Source: Haloquadratum walsbyi J07HQW2 (GTDB taxonomy: Archaea > Halobacteriota > Halobacteria > Halobacteriales > Haloferacaceae). From it: DNA of 64,000 bases. The stretch spans positions 3,464,095 to 3,528,094 of the forward strand of contig NZ_KE356561.1 in the NCBI RefSeq assembly GCF_000415985.1. The letters run 5' to 3'. Below are positions 20,170 to 31,173 of this stretch, one piece after another. How positions within the stretch are numbered: the stretch's first letter is position 1; every line of letters starts with the position of its first letter. Both the position numbers and the translations under genes were made by a program. The notes beneath the pieces are model-generated. The model was not told where the DNA came from. It ran no database searches and was given only the letters and a program-made list of their open reading frames with translations.

Positions 20170-22292
20170 AATCACAACCGACGACGACGCTCGAAGACCA
20201 AGCGAAAGCTCATCTAGAAGATGAATTTCCTGACGACTACGCAACAGCTGTTCGAGTCGTCTGGTGGGACGACGGAGGACATCTCCGGGAGGTCGTCCGT
20301 GCTGCTGCAGACCGGATCGGTGTGGGGTTCTCGGAGGCAGAGCGGTTCCCCCTCGAACTGAGGAGAAACGCCATCGACGAACCAGAGACACCCCACATCT
20401 GGTACATCCCGCAAGTGAAGGAGAATCGCGACTGGTTCAGAGACATCCGTGAAACTGGCGGTGAAATCGAACTCACGATCGAACAGCTGACTGCCGAGCT
20501 GTATGAGGTCAACCCCTGGGATATCTATGATGTTGAGCGAGGAACGGAGTCTGACCGCAAAACCGCGGCGAATGTAATCAAAACTCAGTTCGCAAGCGGT
20601 GGGATTCCACGCTACGGGGACCTAATCGGTGAGATAATCACAAAGGGAGAGGGTCAGATTTTAGAGCATCTCCTCGAAGGTGGATGGCCAGAAATCGACA
20701 AGGATGATGAAACGATTGCCCGAGTACAAAAGTCGCTTAAAGACAGGCACGTCGCTCCCGCAGACAATGCTGAAACACCAGAGGAGATCGAGGACGTCGT
20801 CTGGAAGTGGGCCGTTGCCCGCTGGCTCGTCGCTGAGGGAATGGATGTCGACGCCTTCCCCGAGGGATATGGAAACGTGGGTAGCACCCTTGGCGACATC
20901 AATCCACTAAAACGGATTGTCGATTCCCGACATAGCAAGCGGTTGGCAGAGCGCTATCTGAGCGAGAGCTACTGGGGGGATGTAATCGAATCATCCGATG
21001 ATGTGTGGGAGCTCGCGGCCTGTCCGGTTGATGGAGCGCTTGATGCAGCTCTGTGGGATGCGTGGCTCGAATCATTAGAAGAGGGGAAGTATACGGAATG
21101 TGTCGAAAGAGCGAACGAACGCCAACAAGCCCTTGGGGTGTATCCGGACGATATTCCCTGGACGACGCTCTGGGAACAAGCCGAACAAGTAGCCGAGTTG
21201 GAATTGCGGTTTGCAGCCTGGGAAGAGCGGTCCCAGTCGTTCGACCCCTTCGACCAGTATGCCGATCAGGAAGACGGAACCTGGAAGATCGACTATGGAG
21301 TGTTGGAGCTCGAGATTACAGGTGAACCCGAGCAAGAGAGACTTCTCAACTCTCACCCAGCGACGGAATCGCTCCCTGAGATTCGCGCCGAGCTCTTGGA
21401 GACGCGGTATATGAACTATCTTGAGGAGATGAGCGAGGCAGTAGTCAATTCGTTCAGTACTGGATCGCCTCTGGCAGGGAAAGACGCTGCCTACGAGTGG
21501 TGGACTGACAACGAGCAGGATCTCGCAACAGGGGAAACAGTCGCCCTGTTTCTGATTGATGCGCTGCGATTAGACCTCGCTCGGGAACTGACCAACCGCC
21601 TTCGAGAAGACTATTCGATCGCCGAAGAGACCAGAGTTAGCACGCTTCCATCGGAGACCAAGTTCGGGATGGCTGCACTCACACCGGGGCGAGCCCACAG
21701 GTTCCGTGTCAAACTCCGGAACGGGAAGCTCTCTGTCGAACGAGGTGGCCAGCGTCTCGACAACAAAGGAAATCGAGTGAAAGTCCTTGAACGAGAGGGA
21801 TGGGACGTACCAGACGATCGCAATTCCGGGTGGCAACACCACCAAATCGCCTACTACGACAAAGACATCGACGACATCGGTGAGAATGAACTTGACAACC
21901 CAGAGAGTCACTTCACTAGTTACATCGACGAACTCTACGATCTGATTACAGAGAAGCTAGAGAACGAAAACTGGGATCGAATCTACGTCGTGACGGATCA
22001 CGGATTCGTCCTGCTTCCGAGGGGGACTACGATGGAATCGATTTCTAGCTACGACGGAGATGGAGAGGTCAAATATCGGCGAATCGCTGGAGACGATATC
22101 GAGGACGCCGGAACAGGTGTCCGAGTCACGGGTCAGACGCCCGGGACAGAATATCTGAAAACGTCAGTTCGATTGCTCGCCAAACCTCGACAGTACAACA
22201 GCAAAAGCGGACTTACCGACGCCCGCTATTACCACGGGGGGATCCTTCCGCAGGAATGTATGCTGAACTTCCTCCGGATTGAGAAAGAATAG
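20166..22292 (+). CDS. pglZ: PglZ alkaline-phosphatase-superfamily protein
   Basis: VALFLIDALRLDLARELTNRL...RVSTLPSETKFGMAALTPG...IYVVTDHGFVLLPRGTTM; intact 708 aa; overlaps upstream gene. Confidence 0.85.
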   Translation: MKSQPTTTLEDQAKAHLEDEFPDDYATAVRVVWWDDGGHLREVVRAAADRIGVGFSEAERFPLELRRNAIDEPETPHIWYIPQVKENRDWFRDIRETGGEIELTIEQLTAELYEVNPWDIYDVERGTESDRKTAANVIKTQFASGGIPRYGDLIGEIITKGEGQILEHLLEGGWPEIDKDDETIARVQKSLKDRHVAPADNAETPEEIEDVVWKWAVARWLVAEGMDVDAFPEGYGNVGSTLGDINPLKRIVDSRHSKRLAERYLSESYWGDVIESSDDVWELAACPVDGALDAALWDAWLESLEEGKYTECVERANERQQALGVYPDDIPWTTLWEQAEQVAELELRFAAWEERSQSFDPFDQYADQEDGTWKIDYGVLELEITGEPEQERLLNSHPATESLPEIRAELLETRYMNYLEEMSEAVVNSFSTGSPLAGKDAAYEWWTDNEQDLATGETVALFLIDALRLDLARELTNRLREDYSIAEETRVSTLPSETKFGMAALTPGRAHRFRVKLRNGKLSVERGGQRLDNKGNRVKVLEREGWDVPDDRNSGWQHHQIAYYDKDIDDIGENELDNPESHFTSYIDELYDLITEKLENENWDRIYVVTDHGFVLLPRGTTMESISSYDGDGEVKYRRIAGDDIEDAGTGVRVTGQTPGTEYLKTSVRLLAKPRQYNSKSGLTDARYYHGGILPQECMLNFLRIEKE

Positions 22293-22346
22293 TAGCCAGA
22301 GCAATCCTGAGCCATTCATTACCGTGTTTACAATCTCAAGTAATAA

Positions 22347-22898
22347 ATGACCGAATCTGAGGTAGATGTCGTCAATATTGCAGCGTTGGGTACACTCGGG
22401 GTCGAAGTCGATATCGAACAAGTAGTTGAAGATGCCGAGCTCCCCGTGGCTAACTTCGATCCTGAATACAATGCGGCTTTCTTTCGGTTCGAGGAAGATG
22501 GCGAGTTGATTATTCTCTACACATCCGGGAAGTACATCCTCCGGGGAGGAGACGAATTCGAGAGGATGCACCAGGTGAATGCAGAATTTCTCGACTTCAT
22601 CGCCGGACTCGGAATATCGGTTGACGAGCCAACTCTAGAGGTGAAAAACGTCGTCAGCGTCGGTAACCTCCATCACGAAATCGATCTCAATACATTGACG
22701 ATCGGACTCGGCTTGGAACGAACAGAATATGAACCAGAGCAGTTCCCAGGCTTGGTTTACCGACCATCAGGTACCCGTTGTGTTCTCCTTGTGTTTGCCA
22801 GCGGTAAAGTGGTAATCACAGGTGGGCGAAGCGAGGAAGAAGACAATCAGGCGTTCCAATCGCTTCAATCGGAGTTAGAAGACCTAGAACTCATTTGA
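22347..22898 (+). CDS. Divergent TATA-box-binding protein (TBP) paralogue
   Basis: Two TBP-like repeats; repeat 2 VKNVVSVGNLHHEIDLNTLTIGLGLERTEYEPEQFPGLVYRPSGTRCVLLVFASGKVVITGGRSEEE is archaeal TBP-like; repeat 1 diverged. Confidence 0.85.
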   Translation: MTESEVDVVNIAALGTLGVEVDIEQVVEDAELPVANFDPEYNAAFFRFEEDGELIILYTSGKYILRGGDEFERMHQVNAEFLDFIAGLGISVDEPTLEVKNVVSVGNLHHEIDLNTLTIGLGLERTEYEPEQFPGLVYRPSGTRCVLLVFASGKVVITGGRSEEEDNQAFQSLQSELEDLELI

Positions 22899-22976
22899 GA
22901 AGGGGCGACTGGGGACAACCTGAGAGGTGCTCTGTCGTGGGTTGGAATTATCACTGGTGGACAGGCATAGCAAAGT

Positions 22977-23618
22977 ATGGTTGACGTCGAGTGGGCTTTG
23001 AGTCAGCTTGGACAAGTCTTCCACTCTGAGGATCATCTCAAGCTGGCTCTCGGAGCTGAGCTCGCCCAGATGTATGGTAATGAACGAGTTCGACTAGAAT
23101 GGAACCCAGAGCCGGGTGTCAGAGTCGACATCGGAGTACGACGAGGAGATGTCACAATTCCTATCGAGCTGAAATACAAAACGAAACAGGCGACCGTCAA
23201 AGACGCCGTTTTTGAGGAAACCTTCCAGTTGAAAACACAAGGTGCACACGACCGGGCTCACTACCGCTTTCTTCGCGATATCAACCGTGTAGAGCAGATT
23301 GTTGCCGACCAAGGAAGATACGGGTATGCGGTTCTCCTAACAAATGATTCGAACTATTGGACTTCACCAGCTGGTCAAGCCCTTTATGACGAGTTTCGGA
23401 TCCACGAAGGGCGCGAATTTGGTGAAGGAGAATTGAATTGGCGAGAGCAGCGAGACTGGATGTCGAAGAGCGGTGAGGAAGCGCCGATCAACTTGGTCGG
23501 CCAGTACGTCGCTGAATGGACTGACTATGAGTATCGTGAGGATATTAATGTCTCATCAAACTCTGAGTTCCAGAGTTTGGTACTCAGAGTGGATACACAG
23601 GTGGCAGTGGACGAGTAA
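22977..23618 (+). CDS. Putative PD-(D/E)XK nuclease-fold protein
   Basis: VRVDIGVRRGDVTIPIELKYKTK (D..ExK-like core), 213 aa; immediately downstream of TBP gene. Confidence 0.5.
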   Translation: MVDVEWALSQLGQVFHSEDHLKLALGAELAQMYGNERVRLEWNPEPGVRVDIGVRRGDVTIPIELKYKTKQATVKDAVFEETFQLKTQGAHDRAHYRFLRDINRVEQIVADQGRYGYAVLLTNDSNYWTSPAGQALYDEFRIHEGREFGEGELNWREQRDWMSKSGEEAPINLVGQYVAEWTDYEYREDINVSSNSEFQSLVLRVDTQVAVDE

Positions 23619-23857
23619 GAGAATACAAGCGGATCTACCCGAACTGGCAAGCGGAACCGCAATGTCAACGGTAAGTCTGGGATCTTCACGGATTCGACCA
23701 AAATAGATCATTGTGAAAAATCTTCAGGCCGCACCACTGGAGTTCGCAGCTGTCTGACCCGTGTACTCCTCCCTCGAGGAGGATCAACACCCCAACCATA
23801 CAGTAATCGACAACACCTCCCTGGCATTTATTAACGAATTACGCATCTGTCGATAGC

Positions 23858-26800
23858 ATGGCAAGTCAGTCGGCGGTTGTTGACCACCTTTCGGAAGCAG
23901 AACTCTTCGAACGGTGGAGCGATCGTTGGGACCATTTCCTCGATGACTTTTCTGCGGCGTCGTCCTCAGCCACTGTTTCTGAACGCCTCCGAGATAAAGT
24001 GAAAAGTGGGAACGCAGAGCGAGCAATCGCCGGCGGTCACGAAGGGCGAGAAATCCTTGAACTCCTTCAGAACGCCCGTGACGCAATCCCTGGAGACACT
24101 GATGGTGGCCGCGTCTACGTTGGAGTATACGACGAAGGCGTTCTCGTCGCGAACACCGGCCACCCCTTCGATATGTTCGACCCGGATGTCGAGGACGCCG
24201 TCACGATGATCGGTGAATCCTCGAAAGGGAACAGCGACCAAGAAATCGGACACAAGGGGGTTGGGTTGAAGTCAATACTCGCTACTGGGGATGCATTCGA
24301 GATCTGGACTCGCCACGAGAGTGCCACAAATGAAACGCTTCGCGTCAGGCTCAGTCGGTCGTACGTCACTGCTGCGTTGCTCTCGTCGTTAGGGTACGAT
24401 ACGACTGGGTTCGATCTTCGTGGTGCTGTCTCGAACGAAGCGATCCAGTCACTCACCACGGCTTCGAATGCTGATCAGCGAACCGAGGAGCTGACCCAAG
24501 ACGCTCGGGAGGACATCGGCAAGCTCCCGCTATTCGATTTTCCGGTTCCACTGACGACAGCTTCAGGGACAGACGACCCCGTTGCCGACCGGGCATCGGC
24601 GCTCCTCACGGGCGATGTCGACGAATGGTACGGTGACCCCTTCCGCACGGCTGTTTTCGTTGAGTACGAGGACACGGAGTGGCGCGACCTCCTCGAGGCG
24701 TTCGATATTCCACTACCTGAATCGTCTGACAGAGGCAGTGCTGGTCGTATCTCTCGAAGGAGGCTGACGGCGAAGACGCGACGAGTGAAACGCTGACACC
24801 CGAAACGCTCATCCAATTTGGCGGGATCGAGTCATTGTTGCTCGAACGCGTCGACAGCACGGAGCAACCAAGCCGGGAGCGGTGGGATGTCGACCGTACC
24901 CCTGGGCCACTCGATAGCGAGACAGTGCGTCATGAGACAGTTACGGTGGCTGTCGAAGGAACGGACGCATCATTCGCGGACGAGCAGTTTGACCAGTTCG
25001 GGTTTGCTGACGACGACGCACCCACGCAGTTGCTCGTTCCGCAGACGAGAACCGAACGAGAGCTGCCACAGGAATATCCACTGTACCTCTACTATCCGAT
25101 CGAGAATACACGGGACGTTTCACTCCCGTTCTGTCTCCATGGGCACTTCACAGTCGAGACGAATCGGAAGGATCTCAGTCTCAACAGCCTCAATGAGAAT
25201 CAGGCAGTCCTCGAACGAGGAGTGGAGCTTGTGGCTCGAGTAGCCGAGGCAGCAGGCGGGAGCAACTTTGGCGACCGCTATCCGTGGATTCTCCTCCCGC
25301 CACCACCGAAGAGCTACCCGGACGACCCGAGTTCACAGGCGAGCTTGCTCACGTGGTTCCGTGCCGCAGTCTATGAGGAACTCCGTGAGCGGCCGTGCAT
25401 TCCCACAGTTAGCGATGAAGACGGGATCTCGACACCTGTTGTCCCCGGTGAGTCGCTTCTGCACTGGGACGACACCGTGCGCGATGGCTTCCTCGCACTG
25501 TTCGATGTGACCGACTCGCTTGATGAATCAGTATCCGACGCTGTCGTCGACCGTCACTTCCCAACGAGGAAAACACTCGAAGGTTGTCGTTCCGTCCCGG
25601 CCACATGGGAGGAGAGAATCGAGACGCTCCTCTGGATTGACGATGCAGAACAGTTCTCAACCGAGATTGCCCGCTCATGGGGCGCGATCCTTGGCAGCCA
25701 CCTCGACCGGCAGATGGTCGGTCAGGATACGTCACATCTCGTCTGCGACTCCGGTACTGCGCGGGCACTATTTGTCGGTACTATCGAGACGATACTCCGC
25801 TCTGGCTCGAACGATGATGAGCTGTCAGCAACGCTCGACATGCTCTCCTCGCACCTGGAGGGGGTATACCTCCTCCCCTGCCGTCGCACGAGCGAAAACG
25901 GGGTAGTCGGTGACGATGCCGAAGAAACACGCTCTGAGAGTGATGCGGCGGATAGTACCCTCCTCGTTCCCATCGAGGCACGATCGGGGCCAAATCCGAA
26001 CGAGCGTGGGACGAGCCGCACACGGTCAGTCATCTGGGACGTTAACTCACCGGAACGAGATACCCAACCACCTGAAGTACCGCGTGAGAAGTCGAGTTTC
26101 CGCGTCTACTTTTTGGATCGAGAGGTCGAACAGAACGAACGGGCCCGTCGCGTTCTAGACCTCGCTGGTCGACCGTGGGGAGTCCGTGTCTACGATGGCA
26201 CGCCGAGCTACTTCCGGGAACTCTTAGATACATTCGCGATGGACGACTCGGCGCGTGTGAAGGCGCTGGACTTCTACTTCCTCGCGAAACAGATCAACAA
26301 ACTCGGGAGTGAGTCGACGGACCTTCAGACAGACGAAGGTTCGTTTGTTCCGACTGAATACGTGAAATCCGCGGTTGCACGATCAGATGGTGACCAGCGT
26401 CAAAACCTCCGCCGACGCCTGAATCTCCGGAATAATCGCCTCACCCTCCCGCGAGAGGGAGGCACCCATACCATCCGGGAAACGATACTCGACGATGATT
26501 GGCAGCGTATCCGGGCGCTAGCCCACGGAGAGGATGCGACTGAAGACTGGGACACGTTCGATGGGAATGCAAGTGCGACATGGCCAGCGCCGACTGAAGA
26601 GGCGTGGGTTCCGATTGCCGGTGCGCTTGAGACTGACGACGCTCACGAGCGAATCGCGAAAACACTCTCGTTGTTCGGTGTCTCAGTGCTTCCCGATATC
26701 CGGACGGTGTGGATGTATGGATCCGGACATCCACGAACTCGAGGTGACGCATCCTGGGATCCCATCGAGTGGTCTGCAGGCGACTTTCTGGCGGGTGACG

Positions 26801-29800
26801 GCGTCCCGGAGAGTGCTGGCGCACTCCAGCGCTCTCTAGCAGACGCAGGAAATGTCTATCAACAGTGGATCACGGCGCCAGGAAGACATCCGCAGACGAC
26901 TGCCGAGCACTCGAACAAATGTAACGTCAAGACAGATGGCGTCCTCAGAGACGTCTTCCTTGCGACGTGGATCTGGTTCGACGACCTCGACGCAGTTCAG
27001 CAGCTCGGCGAAGAGAATCTCCTCGAACTCCTTCACCGGTACGAAGGCCATCACCAAGTCGATACTTGAGACGGGATGGACCTGCTCGCATGGTCATCAG
27101 CGTGACGGCTACGGATGGTCGAAGTCAGTTCCGACGCTTCTGAACTGGCAGCTTCGCCAACTGGAAGTCTGGGACGCGACCGTCACAACGAATCCAGAAC
27201 TCCAAGACCGCTGGGGAGATGACGCTGCACGATTTGCCTATACAGTCGTAAAGACTGGGTCGCGTGGGGCTAGAGCCTCGCGACTCTTCCCGCACATCGA
27301 TCCGGATGATCTCGATCTCTCTGAAGAACTGCTCCGAAAGCTGGGAGTGAAAGCAGTCAATTCGTTCGATGCTACTGAAGCTGCGTGGCACCTGCACCGG
27401 CTCCTCGAAGTCCTCGCCGTCGACGGCCCAAACGAGGAACCGGTCGCTCTCGATATCCCTGACGACCGAGATAATGATTGGAACGCGGCTTATACGGCGC
27501 TCCTGGAACCGATTCTACGCCAGCTGCCTGCAGAGGACCCAGCAGCGGAAGATGTCGACTTGCCGTTCCTGTCTCACCTCCCGATTAAGCGTAGCGGTGA
27601 GTGGCAAGTCGCGTCGCTAGAGTGGTTGGCAGAGAACGCCGACAAGGGTCGCTACTACGAGGATCAGTCACCGAAGCCGTGGGAGCGCCGTGCCGTTGAG
27701 CAGGGAGGTCACTGGCTCCTTCCCCGAACTGCGTCAGGGCCGTTTACCCGGCTCACCAACGCTCTCGGGATTGCGCGGGTTGACGCATCGAAGCCAATCT
27801 TCGAAGCGGACGAGCTGACATTCACGGACGAGTCAGTCGCAGAGTTCCGTTCGGCGCTCCGTGATCGGATGGTGCTCCTCGTTGCATCACTCGAACAGCG
27901 GAGTGAGGATCGAATCCGCGAATTTGCAGATGATTTAGACGCTGCAATCGCGGAGCTGCGAGTAGCTGAACAGTTTCCCGAGGTAATCGAAGACGATCTC
28001 GACGCCCCGAAATCGGGCCTCTATGCACCTCGAAGCGGTGAGGAAGCCTTCGTGTTCAATTCAGCAGCCTTCGACGACGGACTTACCCTCGACGGGCTCG
28101 CGAACGCTGTCTCGCTGCTTGCCGAACAACCGACGACGATCGCGACGTTCCGAGAGGCACTCGACGGTGATCTCTCACCAGCAGAACTCACGAAGCGATG
28201 GCAGCGGCGAACCTTCCCCGTCGACGACGTCGCACGAATACTGGGTACGAGACGACGTCGAGATCTCCGGCAACGGCTTGACGCTGTTGTCACCTTGATT
28301 GAGCGTTTCGACGGCACGATCGCTCCGACCGTCGACGAAGTCGTTGAAGCAATCGAGCGCGAGGAGGACATCGCTGTCCAAGACTTCAAGCGGGCCTTGT
28401 GCGGCGATGAAGCCACTACTCTAGATGAGACATCGGCCCAGGGAGCGTTCGTTTGCGACGTTCGGGATAGTCTTCCTCAAGAGCTTAGATTCGTTCTCGA
28501 TCGGCTCTTTGGCGAGGATCGGCGACCGTGGCGGGAGATAATCTTGGAGTCCGAAAGCCGCCGCGAATCGGATGTGATTGACTGGCTGGCGAAGAACGCG
28601 AGAGCCCTCGACGCGACAGCGTGTTTCCCACAGTCAGTTCGGTCCGCCTACGGCCGTGTGCTCGCTGTGATGAACGTCTGGGACCGGACGGAGACGACGG
28701 AGCTCAACGACATCGATGTGTGGCGGTCGCGGCTTCGCGCCTTATCGACGGAGTCACACGTTGAGTGGGTGGACCGACTCCCTGACCGGTTACAGAATGA
28801 GGACGCAGACGGCGAGCTGTTATTCTACTATTCCCCCGAAGATCGGTTCCGGTCGCAGGTCGTCACTCCCTTCCTCGAGGGACTTTTCGGAGCTATCGCG
28901 AGCGAAACAGCGAATCTGGAGACAATGTTGCGACGGTATATTCTGGAGGGAGAGTTACCGGAAGATGAAGCGACGGTCTCCGCTGCCGACCACCAGGACG
29001 GCGCACTTGCTGACCTCCAGTCTGCGGCCATGAGTGGACAGAAATTCTCGACCGAGAGCCTTCTCGATGCAGGGTTCGAGGTACAAAACGCATCGACGCG
29101 GACGACTGGCAGTGGCGGTGGTGGTGGTGGTGGAAGTACGCAGTATCGTGGTCGCGGTCAGCAAGGTGAGGCTGCAACGCTCGTCGCGATTCTGGATGAT
29201 GCTGCGGCCTGGCTTGACGACCAGCCCATCGGAATGATTCGGACGGTCTGCTCGACGTTCCGTGCGCTGCACGACGATCAGCAAAACGGCGATCACAACT
29301 GGCATCTCGACCGAGTCTGGGACCAGGAATTACTGCCGCTTTTGTCGGGTGGTGGGTTAACGCGGGAGTCCATCGTGGACTGGCGTGATCACCTTGGAGA
29401 TGGGCGGCTCCGGGATCATCCACTGGTCAGACTCTGTAACGTCACGCTTGAACAGGGCCCCGGGTTCGACGTAATCGACCCATTCGGTCCATTATCAGGT
29501 CCACGGCGAGAATTCGATATTAACCAATTCGTTCCCGTCGAGGTGAAAGCAGTCGGAGGCCGTTCCCCACCATTCCACTTCCGACTAACGACCAACGAAT
29601 ACCGTCGCTGCAAGGCATTCCTCCGAGGAGATCGGTCATACGTGATTCGGCTCGTCCACGTTCCTGAGCCAGGGACACCCAACTGGGCGTCAGAGACGCG
29701 GTTCGTCTCTGAGATAGTACTCGAAGATGTGTCGGACGCTGACGCTGAATCCCTAGTTCGTGGAGATCCCTTCGAGGAAGTCGTTAAAGGCGGCTACATG

Positions 29801-29821
29801 AATATGAGTATAGATCAGTGA
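23858..29821 (+). pseudogene. Giant sacsin/HSP90-like HATPase protein with C-terminal DUF3883-like domain, split over three ORFs
   Basis: ELLQNARDAIPGDTDGGRVYVGVYDEGVLVANTGHPF...IGHKGVGLKSIL (Bergerat-type ATPase); C-term DINQFVPVEVKAVGGRSPPFHFRLTTNEYRRCKAFLRGDRSYVIRLVHV; frames 2, 1, 2 with breaks near 24.75 and 27.05 kb. Confidence 0.65.
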
Positions 29822-29972
29822 CTCTCCCCATTATTGTCTGGTTGCGAATAGATTGAGGAGAATGTGCCTCCGAAATCGCGCAGAACACAATCGCCAGCAC
29901 AACGCTTTACATATAAACCTCTGTTCAACAAACTGGGTTAATAAGTACTGACGATAGAGTATAGCATACCAG

Positions 29973-30848
29973 ATGGGCCACGTCTACTACCACCATCCCG
30001 GTGACAAGCAATTCTCTCTTGACTTCGTCCATCCGGACCCTGGTGAAATCGTCTCGCAGATCGTCGGTTACGATGACGACGTCGCAGTGAAGGTCCAAAC
30101 ATACGATATCGACGAAGAATTCTACGTCGTCTATACGTCCCGCGTCGGCGGTGGGCCTGTTCGTGAGATCGATTTCAATCTGAATGAGTCACTCGCGAAG
30201 ATGAGCGAGGACAACAGCACCATCGTCGTTCGGCTGCTCGAGATCTACCGCGCCCTCATCGCTCAGAACGAGGAAGAAGAAGGCGTTCCTGTCGAGGCAT
30301 ACAAGAAGATCGACGTCGACGCGCTGCCAGACGTGCTTGATCGGACGTCGTGGGAAGGGTCAGCGACAGACGTTGCAGGCCGACTCGCCTCGAACCTGAT
30401 TCTGAAACACGCACTCCCGAACGCCAACCACCGGACGGCTGTCGCACTGATCCAGTTCTATCTCCGGCGTCTGAATCCGAATTTCTCCATGCCGGAAACG
30501 TCTATAGAAGTCGATCCAGAGACGTACGACTGGCGGCAGTGGGTTAATGAGTACATTAACGAATCGAAGCGGCTGTTGACCGTTCGACGGAAGAACGTCC
30601 TCTTCAAACACCTGTACCGCTTCGGCGCGAGAACACTTGAGCGGAAACACGCGGTCGAAATCGACTTGACTGCATACGAGCTGGATATGTACCCGAGTGA
30701 GGCGAAGATCATCTATGCGGAGCAGCACGAAGACCTCTGGATCGAGTTCGTCGAGGAGGCCGTCGAACGCGCAGGGTATCCAGACCTGAAGGAAACACCG
30801 GGGCTATCGAAAGCAGAGTTCGCTGAAAAGATTCGGAATCTCGACTAA
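29973..30848 (+). CDS. Fic/Doc-like protein
   Basis: ILKHALPNANHRTAVALIQFYLRRL resembles HxFx(D/G)GNxRTA; 291 aa. Confidence 0.55.
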   Translation: MGHVYYHHPGDKQFSLDFVHPDPGEIVSQIVGYDDDVAVKVQTYDIDEEFYVVYTSRVGGGPVREIDFNLNESLAKMSEDNSTIVVRLLEIYRALIAQNEEEEGVPVEAYKKIDVDALPDVLDRTSWEGSATDVAGRLASNLILKHALPNANHRTAVALIQFYLRRLNPNFSMPETSIEVDPETYDWRQWVNEYINESKRLLTVRRKNVLFKHLYRFGARTLERKHAVEIDLTAYELDMYPSEAKIIYAEQHEDLWIEFVEEAVERAGYPDLKETPGLSKAEFAEKIRNLD

Positions 30849-30857
30849 GGAGTTCTG

Positions 30858-30962
30858 TTAGTCTTGGAGTGTGGCGACTGTTCGGCCCGTTTCTTCGGCC
30901 TCTTGGCTGCGAGACATATTGTACGCCGCGAGCGCTTCGTCAACCGCCTCATCAAGACTCAT
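30858..30962 (-). CDS. 34-aa small ORF convergent with the Fic-like gene
   Basis: MSLDEAVDEALAAYNMSRSQEAEETGRTVATLQD*; acidic, haloarchaeal-like composition. Confidence 0.3.
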   Translation of the reverse strand: MSLDEAVDEALAAYNMSRSQEAEETGRTVATLQD

Positions 30963-31173
30963 TGGTCAACCTAATCTTGTCTCTTCTACCGTATAAACGC
31001 TTGCATGGCTCCAGACGAGTATCAAACAGCCTCAGTTGACCTCGATCAGTGCTGAATGCGCAGATGTTCTTCCCTGCTCTGAAGAATCCGTTGCCGTCGA
31101 ACAATTTGTCCCCGAACAAAGTCCAACCATGTTCGAAGACGTTGTTTAGGGGATATCTGGATTTGCGGTAAGA

